A DNA stretch of 64,000 bases from Luteimonas deserti. GTDB taxonomy: Bacteria; Pseudomonadota; Gammaproteobacteria; Xanthomonadales; Xanthomonadaceae. The notes beneath the pieces were generated by a model. It saw nothing but the letters and a program-made list of their open reading frames with translations, did no database searches and had not been told where the DNA came from. This document shows, piece after piece, positions 24,648 to 33,893 of the stretch. The position numbers were made by a program, and so were the translations under genes. The DNA lies in assembly GCF_013425765.1 (NCBI RefSeq), contig NZ_JACCJZ010000017.1:310001-374000 (forward strand). Direction: 5' to 3'. Position 1 is the first letter of the stretch; every line of letters begins with the position of its first letter.

Positions 24648-25508
24648 ATGTATCTGATCATCGGCGCCGTCGTCGTCATCGCCAGCATGGTGGGCGGCTT
24701 CACGATGGTGGGCGGCAATCTGCTGTCGCTGTGGCACGTGAACGAGATCATTGTGATCTGCGGCTGCGCGCTGGGCGCCTACGTGATCGCCACACCGGTC
24801 AAGGTGATGAAGAGCGCGATGCAGAGCATGATCGCGCTGCTCAAGGGGCCGAAGTACCGGCGCGCCGACTACGTGGATCTGCTCAAGCTGATCTACGAGA
24901 TGCTGGTGAAGATGCGACGCGACGGCACCATGTCGATCGAGGACCACATCGAGAACCCCGACAAGAGCCCGATCTTCCAGAAGTATCCCAAGGTGTCGGG
25001 CGATCACCACATGCTCACCTTCATTACCGACTGCCTGCGGCTGATGGTGGGCGGCAACATGAACCCGCACGAGCTGGAATCGTTGCTGGAATACGAGCTG
25101 GAGACCCATCACCAGGAGGCGCTCGAGCCCTCGCACTCCGTGCAGAAGGTGGCCGATGCGCTGCCGGGCTTCGGTATCGTCGCGGCGGTGCTGGGCATCA
25201 TCCTGACGATGTCCATCGTCGGCAGCGCGCCGCCTGCCGAGATCGGCGCCAAGGTGGCGTCGGCACTGGTCGGCACCTTCCTCGGCATCTTCATCGCCTA
25301 CGGCTTTGTCGGCCCGATCGCCAGTGCGATGGAGAGCCGGGCGCACGAGGAGGGCAAGGCCTTCGAAGTGGTCAAGATGGCGCTGGTGGCGTCGCTGCGC
25401 GGCTATGCCCCCTCGGTGGCCATCGAGTTCGCGCGCAAGCTGCTGTTCTCCGACGTGCGCCCGAGCTTCCAGGACCTCGAGGCCGACCTCAAGGCCGCCA
25501 AGGGCTGA
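24648..25508 (+). CDS. motA: Flagellar motor stator protein MotA
   Basis: 286 residues, the usual size. It has four membrane helices, starting YLIIGAVVVIASMVGGF, and the large cytoplasmic loop between helices 2 and 3 bearing the charged residues that touch the rotor (including KMRRDGTMSIEDHIENP). The conserved LPGFGIVAAVLGIILTMSIV and GTFLGIFIAYGFVGPIAS helices 3 and 4 carry the prolines important for motor function. With MotB it forms the proton-driven stator of the flagellum. It is transcribed from a sigma-28 promoter and precedes motB by 12 bases. No other flagellar gene is in the window, which is normal for motAB in this group. Confidence 0.96.
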   Translation: MYLIIGAVVVIASMVGGFTMVGGNLLSLWHVNEIIVICGCALGAYVIATPVKVMKSAMQSMIALLKGPKYRRADYVDLLKLIYEMLVKMRRDGTMSIEDHIENPDKSPIFQKYPKVSGDHHMLTFITDCLRLMVGGNMNPHELESLLEYELETHHQEALEPSHSVQKVADALPGFGIVAAVLGIILTMSIVGSAPPAEIGAKVASALVGTFLGIFIAYGFVGPIASAMESRAHEEGKAFEVVKMALVASLRGYAPSVAIEFARKLLFSDVRPSFQDLEADLKAAKG

Positions 25509-25520
25509 TCCGGGTGCGCC

Positions 25521-26483
25521 ATGAGTGACGTCCTGCAACCCATCATCGTCGTCCGCAAGAAGAAGCACGGCGGCGGCCATCACGGCGGCGCCTGGAAAGT
25601 GGCCTATGCGGACTTCGTGACCGCGATGATGGCGTTCTTCATGGTCATGTGGCTGGTGGCGACCATGCCGCAGGAACAGCTGGGCGGGATCGCGGACTAC
25701 TTCAAGAATCCGAGCGCCGTTGCCGGAACGGCTTCGTCGATGGCGGCCGGTTCGAACGGGCCGGGCGGCGCCGGCGACGTGCCGATCAAGATGTTCGACC
25801 ACATCCGCAACCCGCCCGGCGCCGGCCCTGCCCAGGGCGCGGACGAAGTCGCGCAGGCGGCGCGCGACCTGGCCGACCGCGAGCGGCTCGAGGCCCTGCA
25901 GCGCGCACTGGAGAAGGCGGTGGCCAGCAGTCAGGCGCTGGCGCCGTTCAAGGACCAGCTGCTGATCGACATCACCCCCGAAGGCCTGCGCATCCAGATC
26001 GTCGACACACACAACCGGCCGATGTTCGACCTCGGCTCGCCGAACCTCAAGGATTACACCACCCAGATCCTCGTCGAGCTGGCGACCTACTTCAACCAGG
26101 TCGAGAACCGCATCGCGATCTCCGGGCACACCGACAACACGCCCTATACAGGCGTCAGCGGTCTCAGCAACTGGGAGCTCTCCACCCAGCGTGCCAACGC
26201 GGCGCGGCGGGCGCTCGTGACCGGCGGCCTGCAGGACGGCAAACTCTCGCGGGTCGTGGGCCTGGCATCCTCGGTGCCGTTCGACAAGACCGACGAAGGC
26301 AATCCGATCAACCGGCGCATCAGTATCGTGGTGCTCAACAACGCGGCCGAGCGCAGTGCGGCCGAAGTGAACGATGCGGTGGCGGCCGTCGGTCCGCAGG
26401 CAGGCGCGCCATTGCCCGGCGACGCCCGGCCCGGCGCGTCGGCGGATATCGGGCCGAGCGCGGATGCGTTGCCCGCGCGCTGA
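25521..26483 (+). CDS. motB: Flagellar motor stator protein MotB
   Basis: 320 residues. A cytoplasmic basic start (IIVVRKKKHGGGHHGGAW) leads into the single membrane helix KVAYADFVTAMMAFFMVMW, which holds the proton-carrying Asp (VAYADFVTAMMAFF). A plug and linker follow, then an OmpA-type peptidoglycan-binding domain: DLGSPNLKDYTTQIL, IAISGHTDNTPYTG (about 197-210) and LSTQRANAARRALV. The C-terminal 40 residues are an extra Ala/Pro-rich tail (GDARPGASADIGPS). It anchors MotA to the cell wall. It is co-transcribed with motA. Confidence 0.96.
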   Translation: MSDVLQPIIVVRKKKHGGGHHGGAWKVAYADFVTAMMAFFMVMWLVATMPQEQLGGIADYFKNPSAVAGTASSMAAGSNGPGGAGDVPIKMFDHIRNPPGAGPAQGADEVAQAARDLADRERLEALQRALEKAVASSQALAPFKDQLLIDITPEGLRIQIVDTHNRPMFDLGSPNLKDYTTQILVELATYFNQVENRIAISGHTDNTPYTGVSGLSNWELSTQRANAARRALVTGGLQDGKLSRVVGLASSVPFDKTDEGNPINRRISIVVLNNAAERSAAEVNDAVAAVGPQAGAPLPGDARPGASADIGPSADALPAR

Positions 26484-26603
26484 GCGCGGCGTCGACGCAA
26501 CGGAGCGTGGGTGCGAAGTGGCGGTTGCGCTGGGCATGCGCCCCGGCGTGGTGTGGGCACACCTGTAGCGACCGTGCGGCTGTACCGTGTGCCGCCCGTC
26601 GAC

Positions 26604-26609
26604 TAGTCT
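26604..26609 (+). promoter_or_regulatory. -10-like element TAGTCT
   Basis: TAGTCT ends 30 bases before the ATG at 26640, the same hexamer and nearly the same spacing as before the DUF2254 gene. Confidence 0.35.
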
Positions 26610-26639
26610 GTCCGGCCGTCGCAGTGCCGAGCCGTCCCG

Positions 26640-27515
26640 ATGAAGCTGCAGCTCTCCCTCGAGTGGTTCCTCAATCCCGACCACCTGCCGCTGATCGCCG
26701 GCATCGAGCGCGGCTGGTATCGCGACGCCGGAATCGAACTCGAACTGCTGGTGCCGGACGATCACTACGACGGGCTGGCCGCGGTGGTCGAGGGCGAGAT
26801 CGCCTTCGCCTGCAACGAGCCGCTGCACATGATCGATGCGCACCGGCCCGGCTTGCGCGCATTGGGCTGTTTCTTCGAGACCGAGGGCGGAATCCTGCTG
26901 AAACGCGAGGCCGGCGCACGTCTGCTCGCGGGCGGCGCGGTGCGCCTTGCGTCGCCGGTGGCCGGCGGCGTCACCGATGCGATCGCCGTCGAGATCCTTT
27001 CGCGCTGGTGCACGGCCCAGGGAGCGTCATTCGGCGCCACACAGGTGCGCATCGAGAGCGCCGGCTTCGAACATCTGGCCAACCTGCGCGCCGGGTACGA
27101 CGGGGCATGGCTGTGCTTCGCCAATTTCGAAGGCGTGGAAGCGCGACTGGCAGGAATGGATACCCGGTTCATCGCCACGCACGACGTCGGCATGCACAAC
27201 TTCTCGGCGCTGGAACTCTTCACCTCGCAGCGCTTCATGGCCGAGCATCCGGATGTGGTGGACACCGTGACGCGACTGGTCGGGCAGGGCGCGCGCCTGT
27301 GCCGCGACGATCCCGCGGAGGCGGCCGCCCTGTGGTACCGCTACAGCCGCACCGAACCGACGGCGCTGATGGATGCGATTGTGGCCGATACCTGCCCGCG
27401 ACTCGTCGGCCCGGTGCGGCGCGATGCGGCGCGCTGGCAGGGCATGTGGCAGCAGTTCGAAGCACTCGGGCTGAGCCAGGTCGATCGCACCGGATACGAG
27501 GCCCTGTACGCCTGA
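26640..27515 (+). CDS. NMT1/THI5-like solute-binding protein without signal peptide
   Basis: 291 residues. The start KLQLSLEWFLNPDHLPLIAG and GIERGWYRDAGIELELLVPD match the NMT1/THI5-like periplasmic binding fold used by ThiY and taurine-type importers (l.w.pn..h.p...A...g.y...gl.v). It begins directly with the first beta strand, so there is no signal peptide, and no ABC importer genes are adjacent. It could be a cytoplasmic sensor or enzyme using this fold. The yeast THI5 cysteine/histidine centre HCCCF is absent (the nearest text is FACNEPLHM), so pyrimidine synthesis of that kind is unlikely. It converges with the ABC operon on the other strand. Confidence 0.75.
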   Translation: MKLQLSLEWFLNPDHLPLIAGIERGWYRDAGIELELLVPDDHYDGLAAVVEGEIAFACNEPLHMIDAHRPGLRALGCFFETEGGILLKREAGARLLAGGAVRLASPVAGGVTDAIAVEILSRWCTAQGASFGATQVRIESAGFEHLANLRAGYDGAWLCFANFEGVEARLAGMDTRFIATHDVGMHNFSALELFTSQRFMAEHPDVVDTVTRLVGQGARLCRDDPAEAAALWYRYSRTEPTALMDAIVADTCPRLVGPVRRDAARWQGMWQQFEALGLSQVDRTGYEALYA

Positions 27516-27685
27516 CGGGCTCCGGGCGCGGCTCCGGACCTCCGACCTGCCGCAAGGCCGGGCGCGAAGCCGCGCCGCGTGCGGCGCCGAAGGTGAATGG
27601 ACGCAGGCATCGACGGTCGATCCGGCGGCACCGGCCCGGGGTAGCGCGCGGCCGGGCCGCCCCGTACCGCGCGAGAGCGTTCGCG

Positions 27686-28408
27686 TCAGGCGACCTGCGC
27701 GGTCTCGGCGGCCATCGCCTCCAGGTACGCCGACTCGAGCTGCTGGGCGCTGAGCACGCCCGCCTCGAGGCTGCGCACGAGCCGGCCGGCGCGCATGATG
27801 CCGATCCGGTCGGCGACCTGCCGCGCGCGGAACAGGTCGTGGGTGGCCATGAGCACCGCAGCACCGGCGTCGCGGCGACGCGCGACCAGATCGTGGAACT
27901 CGGCCGACGCCTGTGGATCGAGGCCCGAGGTCGGTTCGTCCAGCAGCAGTACGCGCGCCTCCTTGGCGATCGCGAGCGCCACGCCGACTTTCTGACGCAT
28001 GCCCTTGGAGTAGGTCGCGGCCCGGCGGTCGACCGCTGCGGCCTGCAGGCCGGCGTCTGCCAGGCACGCCCTGAGACGCGAAGGTGAAGCGTCTTCGATA
28101 CCGGCGAGCGTTGCGAAGTAGCGCAGGTTCTCGAAGCCGGTCAGCTCGTCGTGCAGCGCGACCAGTTCGGGAATGTAGAGCAGGCGCCGGCGTGCGCCGA
28201 GCGGGTCGAGCACCACGTCGATGCCATCCACGAGGGCGCGTCCCGACGTCGGCTTCAGGAAGCCGAGAAACAGCTTGATGGTCGTGCTCTTGCCGGCGCC
28301 GTTGGCACCGAGCAGGCAGTAGACCTCGCCGGCCTGGATTTCGAGGTCCAGGCCGTCCAGCGCGGTACGGTCGCCGAAGCGTTTGGTGAGTGCGTCTGAC
28401 TTCAGCAT
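27686..28408 (-). CDS. ABC transporter ATP-binding protein
   Basis: 240 residues. All nucleotide-binding motifs are present: Walker A LGANGAGKSTT (33-43), the signature YSKGMRQKVGVAL, Walker B VLLLDEPTSGLDP and the switch His in VLMATHDLF. The signature starts YSKGM instead of LSGGQ, typical of exporter-type, CcmA/NosF-like ATPases. It is the last gene of a four-gene operon that begins with a TonB receptor. It starts 7 bases after the stop of the second permease gene and would energise the two DUF3526 permeases. Substrate unknown. Confidence 0.92.
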   Translation of the reverse strand: MLKSDALTKRFGDRTALDGLDLEIQAGEVYCLLGANGAGKSTTIKLFLGFLKPTSGRALVDGIDVVLDPLGARRRLLYIPELVALHDELTGFENLRYFATLAGIEDASPSRLRACLADAGLQAAAVDRRAATYSKGMRQKVGVALAIAKEARVLLLDEPTSGLDPQASAEFHDLVARRRDAGAAVLMATHDLFRARQVADRIGIMRAGRLVRSLEAGVLSAQQLESAYLEAMAAETAQVA

Positions 28409-28415
28409 GGGGACC

Positions 28416-29792
28416 TCATGTCTCGAGCGGATGGCGGCGGCCGAGCCGCCACAGGGTGGCGCCGGCGATCAGCAGCGTGCCGGCCAGAAGAACGGCCCAG
28501 TCCCACAGCAACGGCGTGCGCTGGTCCGGTTCGCGGAATGCGAACTGCGGCACGCGGGCATAGTCGTCGAGCGTGATCGGGGCGTCGGCGTCGAGTCGCC
28601 CGGCCAGCCATGCGCGGGTCTCGCCGCGGAAGGCCAGCACCTGCGCCCGGAAATCCACCGCGCGATCGGCGTCGGATCCGGCGATGCGGTCCAGTGCGTC
28701 CTGGGCGGCCACCGAGGGCAGCACGAAGCGGATCGCGTCGATATGGGCGCGGCGATCGGCAAGTGCGGCTTCGTACGGTGCGCGGATCGGCGCCTTGCGC
28801 GCTTCCAGCCGCAGCGCGTCGTCCACGAACACACGCAGCCGCTGCGGCAGGCGCGGCGGCGGAACCGGTTCGACCAGGGGGGGACGGCCCCGTACCTCCG
28901 CGCGATGTTCGAGATAGACCGCGCGCAGCGCATTGCCCTGTGCGATCGCCGAGGGGGCGGGACGGACGATGTCCACCACGGCCAATGCCAGCGCCGGCCC
29001 AAGGGCGACCACGAGCAGCCACAGCACACCGCAGGCGACCGCGGCTGCGGCGGTGCGCCGCACCAGCACGTTCACCATCAGCGCCAGTGCGAGCCAGAAG
29101 AGGCCATAACCCACGATCGTCAGCAGGGTCATCGCCAGGCCGGTGGGATGCGGACCCGAGACCCAGGCCAGCGCCGCGCAAGCAAGCAGGGCCATCGGCG
29201 CGAGCACCAGCAGGCCGCGCGCCAGCAGCTTGGCGAGCAGCAGCGTGCGCGGCAGCAGAGGCTGCGACAGCGCCATCGCACCGGGGCCGCGTTCGCGCTC
29301 CCGCACCCAGACGTCGTAGGTCGCGGCGAGGAGCAGCAAGGGCATCAGCGCGACGATGACGAAGGCCAGATCGAAACGGCCGGCGGCCTTCATCGCCGGG
29401 TTGTCCACGTGCACCCGGAACGCATCGAAGATGGTGTCGTCGCTGAGCGGCAGCATGCGGCCGGCATAGGGATAGGCCTCCGCCTGGCCGATCGACAGCG
29501 CGCCCAGCGGCCCGGGTTCGAGCACCGGCCGGAACGGCACGCCCTGCGGCTGGGCGGCGAACGGCTGCTCGCCCGGCGCGGCCTTGGCGAACTGCTCGCG
29601 CCGCGTCTCCATGATCTCGTCGATCTCGGCCACGACACCGGCCACCGTGGCCGCGCGCTCGGCGCGCCATTGGGCGCCGGTCCAGGCGCCGTAGAAGGCG
29701 GTCAGCGCGAAGGCGAGCAGCAGCCAGGGCAAGGCGCGGTCGCGCGCGGCCAGCCGCAGTTCCTGGCCCAGGATCGGCAGGATGCCGCTCAT
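28416..29792 (-). CDS. DUF3526-type ABC transporter permease
   Basis: 458 residues. The layout is that of ABC-2/NosY-like permeases of the DUF3526 kind: one membrane helix near the N-terminus (ALPWLLLAFALTAFYGAWTG), a long extracytoplasmic domain of about 130 residues, then a bundle of five helices (for example RFDLAFVIVALMPLLLLAAT, with YDVWVRERERGPG after it), a second long loop (residues 285-410) and a final helix. The segment RERERGPGAMALSQPLLPRT is the family's conserved cytoplasmic coupling region. It overlaps the upstream permease gene by four bases (ATGA), which implies translational coupling. Confidence 0.85.
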   Translation of the reverse strand: MSGILPILGQELRLAARDRALPWLLLAFALTAFYGAWTGAQWRAERAATVAGVVAEIDEIMETRREQFAKAAPGEQPFAAQPQGVPFRPVLEPGPLGALSIGQAEAYPYAGRMLPLSDDTIFDAFRVHVDNPAMKAAGRFDLAFVIVALMPLLLLAATYDVWVRERERGPGAMALSQPLLPRTLLLAKLLARGLLVLAPMALLACAALAWVSGPHPTGLAMTLLTIVGYGLFWLALALMVNVLVRRTAAAAVACGVLWLLVVALGPALALAVVDIVRPAPSAIAQGNALRAVYLEHRAEVRGRPPLVEPVPPPRLPQRLRVFVDDALRLEARKAPIRAPYEAALADRRAHIDAIRFVLPSVAAQDALDRIAGSDADRAVDFRAQVLAFRGETRAWLAGRLDADAPITLDDYARVPQFAFREPDQRTPLLWDWAVLLAGTLLIAGATLWRLGRRHPLET

Positions 29793-31216
29793 CGAGGTCG
29801 CCCCAGTCGCGCGCCGGCGTAGCTGGCCAGCGCCAGTGCGGCCAGGGCCCAGGCCAGCAGGATCGCCGCATTGACCGCCTGGCTGCGCCAGATCGCGCCG
29901 AGCGCCCGCCGTTCCGGCGCGAAGACCAGGCTCGCGGTGAGGGCGCCGACATCGGTCAGGTATGGACCATCGCCCTGGGGAAGATGCCGGGCGACATCGG
30001 CATTGAGGGTCTGGATCAGCCGGTAGCGGTAGTCCTCGGCCTGGCGCAGGAAGGCCAGGTGCGCGTCGGTGTCCGTGCCGGCGAACGCCATCGACAGCGG
30101 GGCGATCGCCAGCTCCGGGGCGAGCACGGCGGCGACACGCTGCACGCGTGCCTGGCCCGCGTAACGGTCGAACAGGTCGGCGTAATGGCGGTTGTAGGTC
30201 TCGGTGGAGTTGCGCTCGCCGAACTCCAGCGCCAGACCTGCGAAGTTCACCGGCAGATCTTCCACGCGACTCACCCCGTAGCGGAGAAGTGTCGCTTCGC
30301 GGAAGGCATCCAGACGCTGGTCGGCCGGGTCGTGGCCGCTGATGCCGTTGCGGGCTTCATCGGTGACCGCCTTCTCGAACGCGGGTGCGCTGGGCGTCGG
30401 ATGCCGGTGCTCGGCCAGCGCCGGCACCAGCCGCGGCGCGATCAGGGTTGAGAACGCCCAGAAGCAGAGCAGGGCCACCAGCGCTCCGCGCGCGGTGCGG
30501 AAATGTGCGGAGGCTGCCAGGGTCAGGCCGACGAACAACAGCAGATAGGCGAGAAATCCGGCACCGATGCTCACGGCCGAGAGGTAGTCCTGCATGTCGG
30601 CGTTGCCCCGGGCGAGCAGCACGAGGCCGGCGCCGGTGAACACCGCGACGAGGGCGAGCGCCCAGCCGCCGAGCGCGAGCAGCTGCCCCGTCATGAGGGT
30701 GCGCGCCGGCACGCCGGCGGCCAGCTCCTGCATCAGCAGCTCGCGCGAACGCTCGCCTGCGAACGTGGAGAACCCGGCCAGGATGATCACCAGCGGTGCG
30801 AGCACCTTGAGCGCCCACGCCGCACTGAAGCCGCCGAAGCGCGAGGCCGCGGCTCCGGACTCGGTCGGCCGGTCCCGCGCCGGATTCTGCGAGTGTCCCT
30901 CGAGCCGGACCGACACGCCCAGTTGGTCGGTCAGTCCGGGATCGAGCGCGGCCAGTGGTGAAACCGGTGCGTAGACGTCACGTCCGAAATGCGCGGCCCC
31001 GTGTGGATTGGTGGGACCCTGGTCGTTCCAGATCCGCGCCGCTTCGAGCTCGGCGGCGCTGCGCTCGAGCCCGAGCCGGCTGAAGCGCCCATGCCCGGTC
31101 AGCAGACTGGTCAGCATCACCAGCACCACCAGGGCACTGACCCAGACCAGGCGGCGGTCGCGCCAGTGCAGCCGGGTCTGGGTGCCGGCGATGGCCAGCA
31201 GGTGACGGGTCGACAT
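29789..31216 (-). CDS. DUF3526-type ABC transporter permease
   Basis: 475 residues, a paralogue of the next gene in the operon with the same arrangement: helix at about 22-42 (LVWVSALVVLVMLTSLLTG), periplasmic domain, helical bundle, second periplasmic domain and last helix. The coupling segment TFAGERSRELLMQELAAGVP corresponds to the RERERGPG region of its partner. The two would form a heterodimeric permease driven by the ATPase at 27686. Its ATG overlaps the TGA of the TonB receptor gene by one base (TGATG), so receptor and permease are translated as one unit. An upstream extension of this frame has no protein character. Confidence 0.85.
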   Translation of the reverse strand: MSTRHLLAIAGTQTRLHWRDRRLVWVSALVVLVMLTSLLTGHGRFSRLGLERSAAELEAARIWNDQGPTNPHGAAHFGRDVYAPVSPLAALDPGLTDQLGVSVRLEGHSQNPARDRPTESGAAASRFGGFSAAWALKVLAPLVIILAGFSTFAGERSRELLMQELAAGVPARTLMTGQLLALGGWALALVAVFTGAGLVLLARGNADMQDYLSAVSIGAGFLAYLLLFVGLTLAASAHFRTARGALVALLCFWAFSTLIAPRLVPALAEHRHPTPSAPAFEKAVTDEARNGISGHDPADQRLDAFREATLLRYGVSRVEDLPVNFAGLALEFGERNSTETYNRHYADLFDRYAGQARVQRVAAVLAPELAIAPLSMAFAGTDTDAHLAFLRQAEDYRYRLIQTLNADVARHLPQGDGPYLTDVGALTASLVFAPERRALGAIWRSQAVNAAILLAWALAALALASYAGARLGRPR

Positions 31217-33405
31217 CAGTAGCGCGCCCGCAGGGTGAGGGTGACGTTCCGCGGCTCGCCGAAGGTGTTGTACGTGTTCGGCCCGCCCACCCGCGCGTAG
31301 TACACCTTGTCCAGCAGGTTGTTGAAGGAGGCGGAGATCGCCAGCGTCGGCGAGAGTGCATAGCCGCCATGCAGGCTCAGCAGCGCATAGGACGGCTGCT
31401 CGCGCACGCCTTTGACACCTCCGCCCACGAACAGGCTCTGCGCCTGCAGGCCCGCGGCGATCCACCCGCGGTCCCAGCCGGGAGCGCCCGGCGTGTACTT
31501 GGCGAAGGCCTTGACGGTGTGTTCCGGCTCCCAGGTGTCGATCGGCTGGCCGATCAGGTTCGCGTTCTGGTTCTGGATGTGCTCCGTTTCCAGGAACGTG
31601 TAGCCGAACGAGAGATCGATGCCCTGCGTCGGACTGCCGTTGATCTCGAGATCGACACCGCGCACTTCCACTTCGCCCAGAGGAATGAAGAAGCCGGGAT
31701 GGGCGGGGTCGGCGAACGGACGGTTCACGTCGCGGGTGCGGAACGCCGCCAGCGAGGCATTGAGGCCGGAATCGAAGAAGGTGCCCTTGACCCCGACCTC
31801 GAACTGCTTGCCCACGCGCGGGTCGAGCGCCGTTCCGGCGCCACCGTCGTACTGCAGCGAGGTCTGCGGAATGAAGATGTCCGAGTAGCTGCCGTAGAGG
31901 CTGACGTTCGGCTGCACGTAATAGACGAGGCCGCCGTACGGCGTGACCACCCCGGACTCGCGCCCGCGGTTGGCGAATGCCGTGGGATTGGGGTTGGGCG
32001 CGATCGTGCGGAACTTGGAATTGAAATCGCTGACCCGCGCACCGAGTACGGCGGTGAGGCCGTCGACGATCTCGAAGCGGCCCTGCCCGTACACGCCCCG
32101 CTGGATGGTGCGCGTGTGCCCGCCGTTGTTGGCCACGAAGTTCGGGCGTGGCACCGACGCGGCGTCCTCCAGTACAACGCCAGATCCCGGCGGCGTGCCG
32201 GTGTAGGGGACATTGGAAATGCCGGTGTTGACGTTCTCGTACAGCTCGTAGCTGTGGCCCACCGTCAGCGTGTGCTCGCGCCCGAAGAGTGCGAGCGGAC
32301 CGGACGCGTAGAGGTCGGTGCCGGTGCGCTCGGTAGTGCCGTCGTTGGTGCGCCGGTTGTAGCTCGGGAAGCGCCCGGTGACCGGATTCAGCCCAACGCC
32401 AGGCGTCGGGTAGCCGTCGGTGAAGACCTTCTGCTGGTCGCGGTAGGTGACCTTGGCCCGCACGACCCAGCGGTTGGCGAACTGGTGACGCAGGTCGGCG
32501 GCGTACTCGATGGTCTCGTAGACATTGAGGTTCCAGTCCGGGTACTGGTTGGTGGAGCGCGGCACGTCGAGGAACCGGTTGTGCAGCGGATGGCCGGGCA
32601 GGTTGTAGTTGGCCAGTCCCATGCTCATCGCGTCGCCGCGGTCATCCTGGTAGGTGACCATCGCCGAGGCGAGCGTCCGGTCGCTGATGTCGAAATCCAG
32701 CACGCCGTAGGCGACCACCTTCTCCTGGTGCGAGCGGTCGACGAAGAAGTCGCGCTCCTGGTAGGAGCCGGCGAAGCGACCACGCAGGCGGCCGTCGAAC
32801 CCCAGAGGCGCGCCGACATCGGCCTCGACGCGGTAATTGTTCCAGGAGCCCGCCGAGACCGCGCCGGTCGCGCCGAAGACGCCCGGCGCACGCTTGCGGA
32901 TGAAGTTCGCCGTGCCGCTCGGCTGGCCCGAGCCCTTGAAGATGCCGGCTGGACCGCGCAGGACTTCCACCTGCTCGTAGACGACGAGATCGAATTCCTG
33001 TGCCTGGCCGCTGTTCCAGGCCGGAATGCCGTCGTACGACACATCGAGCAGATAGCCGCGCGAGCGGATCTGCCCGATCAGTCCGTCCCAGGTGGTGACG
33101 TAGACACCCGGCACCTGGGCAAGGGCATCGGTCATCGTGACCAGGTTCTGGTCGAGGATCCGCTGTTGCGTGATCACGCTGACCGTATTGGGCACATCGA
33201 GGATGGACACCGGCTCCTTGCCGCCGATGCTCACCGATTCCGCGGCGTAGCTTCCACGTGCACCCGTGACCCGGATGGTGTCCAGATCACTGGCCGGCGA
33301 AGTCTGTGCCAGGGCAGGCAGCATCGCGGCGAACAGGGGCGCGACCACGAGGGCGCGTGTGCCACGGCGAGGCGATCGGAGGACAGCGGGCGAGACGAGG
33401 TTCAT
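31216..33405 (-). CDS. TonB-dependent siderophore-type outer-membrane receptor
   Basis: 729 residues. A signal peptide ends near ALAQTSP (residue 35). The plug domain shows the TonB-box region DTIRVTGAR, the siderophore-receptor signature SILDVPNTVSVITQQRILDQ, LAQVPGVYV and RSRGYLLDVSYDGIPAW, then EVLRGPAGIFKGSGQPSGTA. A 22-strand barrel ends in the aromatic FNNLLDKVYYARVGGPNTYN and the terminal TLRARY. Family knowledge suggests uptake of a ferric siderophore or similar chelate. It is the first gene of the operon with two permeases and an ATPase, and its stop overlaps the first permease start. No clear Fur box was found. Confidence 0.9.
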   Translation of the reverse strand: MNLVSPAVLRSPRRGTRALVVAPLFAAMLPALAQTSPASDLDTIRVTGARGSYAAESVSIGGKEPVSILDVPNTVSVITQQRILDQNLVTMTDALAQVPGVYVTTWDGLIGQIRSRGYLLDVSYDGIPAWNSGQAQEFDLVVYEQVEVLRGPAGIFKGSGQPSGTANFIRKRAPGVFGATGAVSAGSWNNYRVEADVGAPLGFDGRLRGRFAGSYQERDFFVDRSHQEKVVAYGVLDFDISDRTLASAMVTYQDDRGDAMSMGLANYNLPGHPLHNRFLDVPRSTNQYPDWNLNVYETIEYAADLRHQFANRWVVRAKVTYRDQQKVFTDGYPTPGVGLNPVTGRFPSYNRRTNDGTTERTGTDLYASGPLALFGREHTLTVGHSYELYENVNTGISNVPYTGTPPGSGVVLEDAASVPRPNFVANNGGHTRTIQRGVYGQGRFEIVDGLTAVLGARVSDFNSKFRTIAPNPNPTAFANRGRESGVVTPYGGLVYYVQPNVSLYGSYSDIFIPQTSLQYDGGAGTALDPRVGKQFEVGVKGTFFDSGLNASLAAFRTRDVNRPFADPAHPGFFIPLGEVEVRGVDLEINGSPTQGIDLSFGYTFLETEHIQNQNANLIGQPIDTWEPEHTVKAFAKYTPGAPGWDRGWIAAGLQAQSLFVGGGVKGVREQPSYALLSLHGGYALSPTLAISASFNNLLDKVYYARVGGPNTYNTFGEPRNVTLTLRARY

Positions 33406-33436
33406 CTGAAGCTCAATAAGGTGAAGGTGACGTTAA

Positions 33437-33442
33437 GTTATA
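33437..33442 (-). promoter_or_regulatory. Candidate -10 of the receptor/ABC operon
   Basis: TATAAC on the minus strand, 31 bases before the receptor ATG, inside a short AT-rich island (about 33415-33480) that stands out from the GC-rich surroundings. The 8-base palindrome GTTATAAC is centred there. The -35 region is weak. Confidence 0.4.
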
Positions 33443-33893
33443 ACATGACTCTCGATTCGTATTCATCTTGTCTGTTATCGGACACGCCGGCCGCGGAAAT
33501 CCAGGGCGAGAGGACTTGTGTTCTGAGCCCCCCGAACCGTGTGGAAGACCATGTCCGGCGAGGCCCATTTCCAGCAGGGGGTTCAGAAAGCTTGCAGGAC
33601 CCCATCCGCCGTCGCGGGCGCGACGCTCCGTACTCCGCCGACAAATGTCTGCCTGAGGCAACGGGGCAATACCGGGCGACGCTGCGAGCAGCCGACTTCG
33701 GAATCGAACCGGCGTCTACGGCGCTTTCGTCAAGCACTCGACACGTCCACCGACGGAGACCGCAAGAACGGTGCGGCCGGAGGCGACGCCGTCCGGAGGA
33801 GCGTGTGCCCCGCCAGGACGCCGCTCTTCGATGGCCACGTATCCTGTGCCGTCGCTGCGCACGCGCAGCACTTCGATACCGAGGATGCGACTG
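33443..33893. other. Intergenic region upstream of receptor operon
   Basis: About 450 bases between the receptor operon and a small rightward gene. I see no convincing gene. A stretch resembling a tRNA T-arm (about 33698-33710) does not fold and was rejected. Confidence 0.4.

Noticed and set aside
33413..33480. Fur box before the siderophore-type receptor
   Set aside because: The best alignment to the 19-base consensus matches only about half the positions; only the AT-rich promoter was kept.
33690..33725. tRNA T-arm-like sequence GGAATCGAACC (minus strand TTCGATT)
   Set aside because: Flanks do not form the five-base T stem and no acceptor, D or anticodon arms were found.
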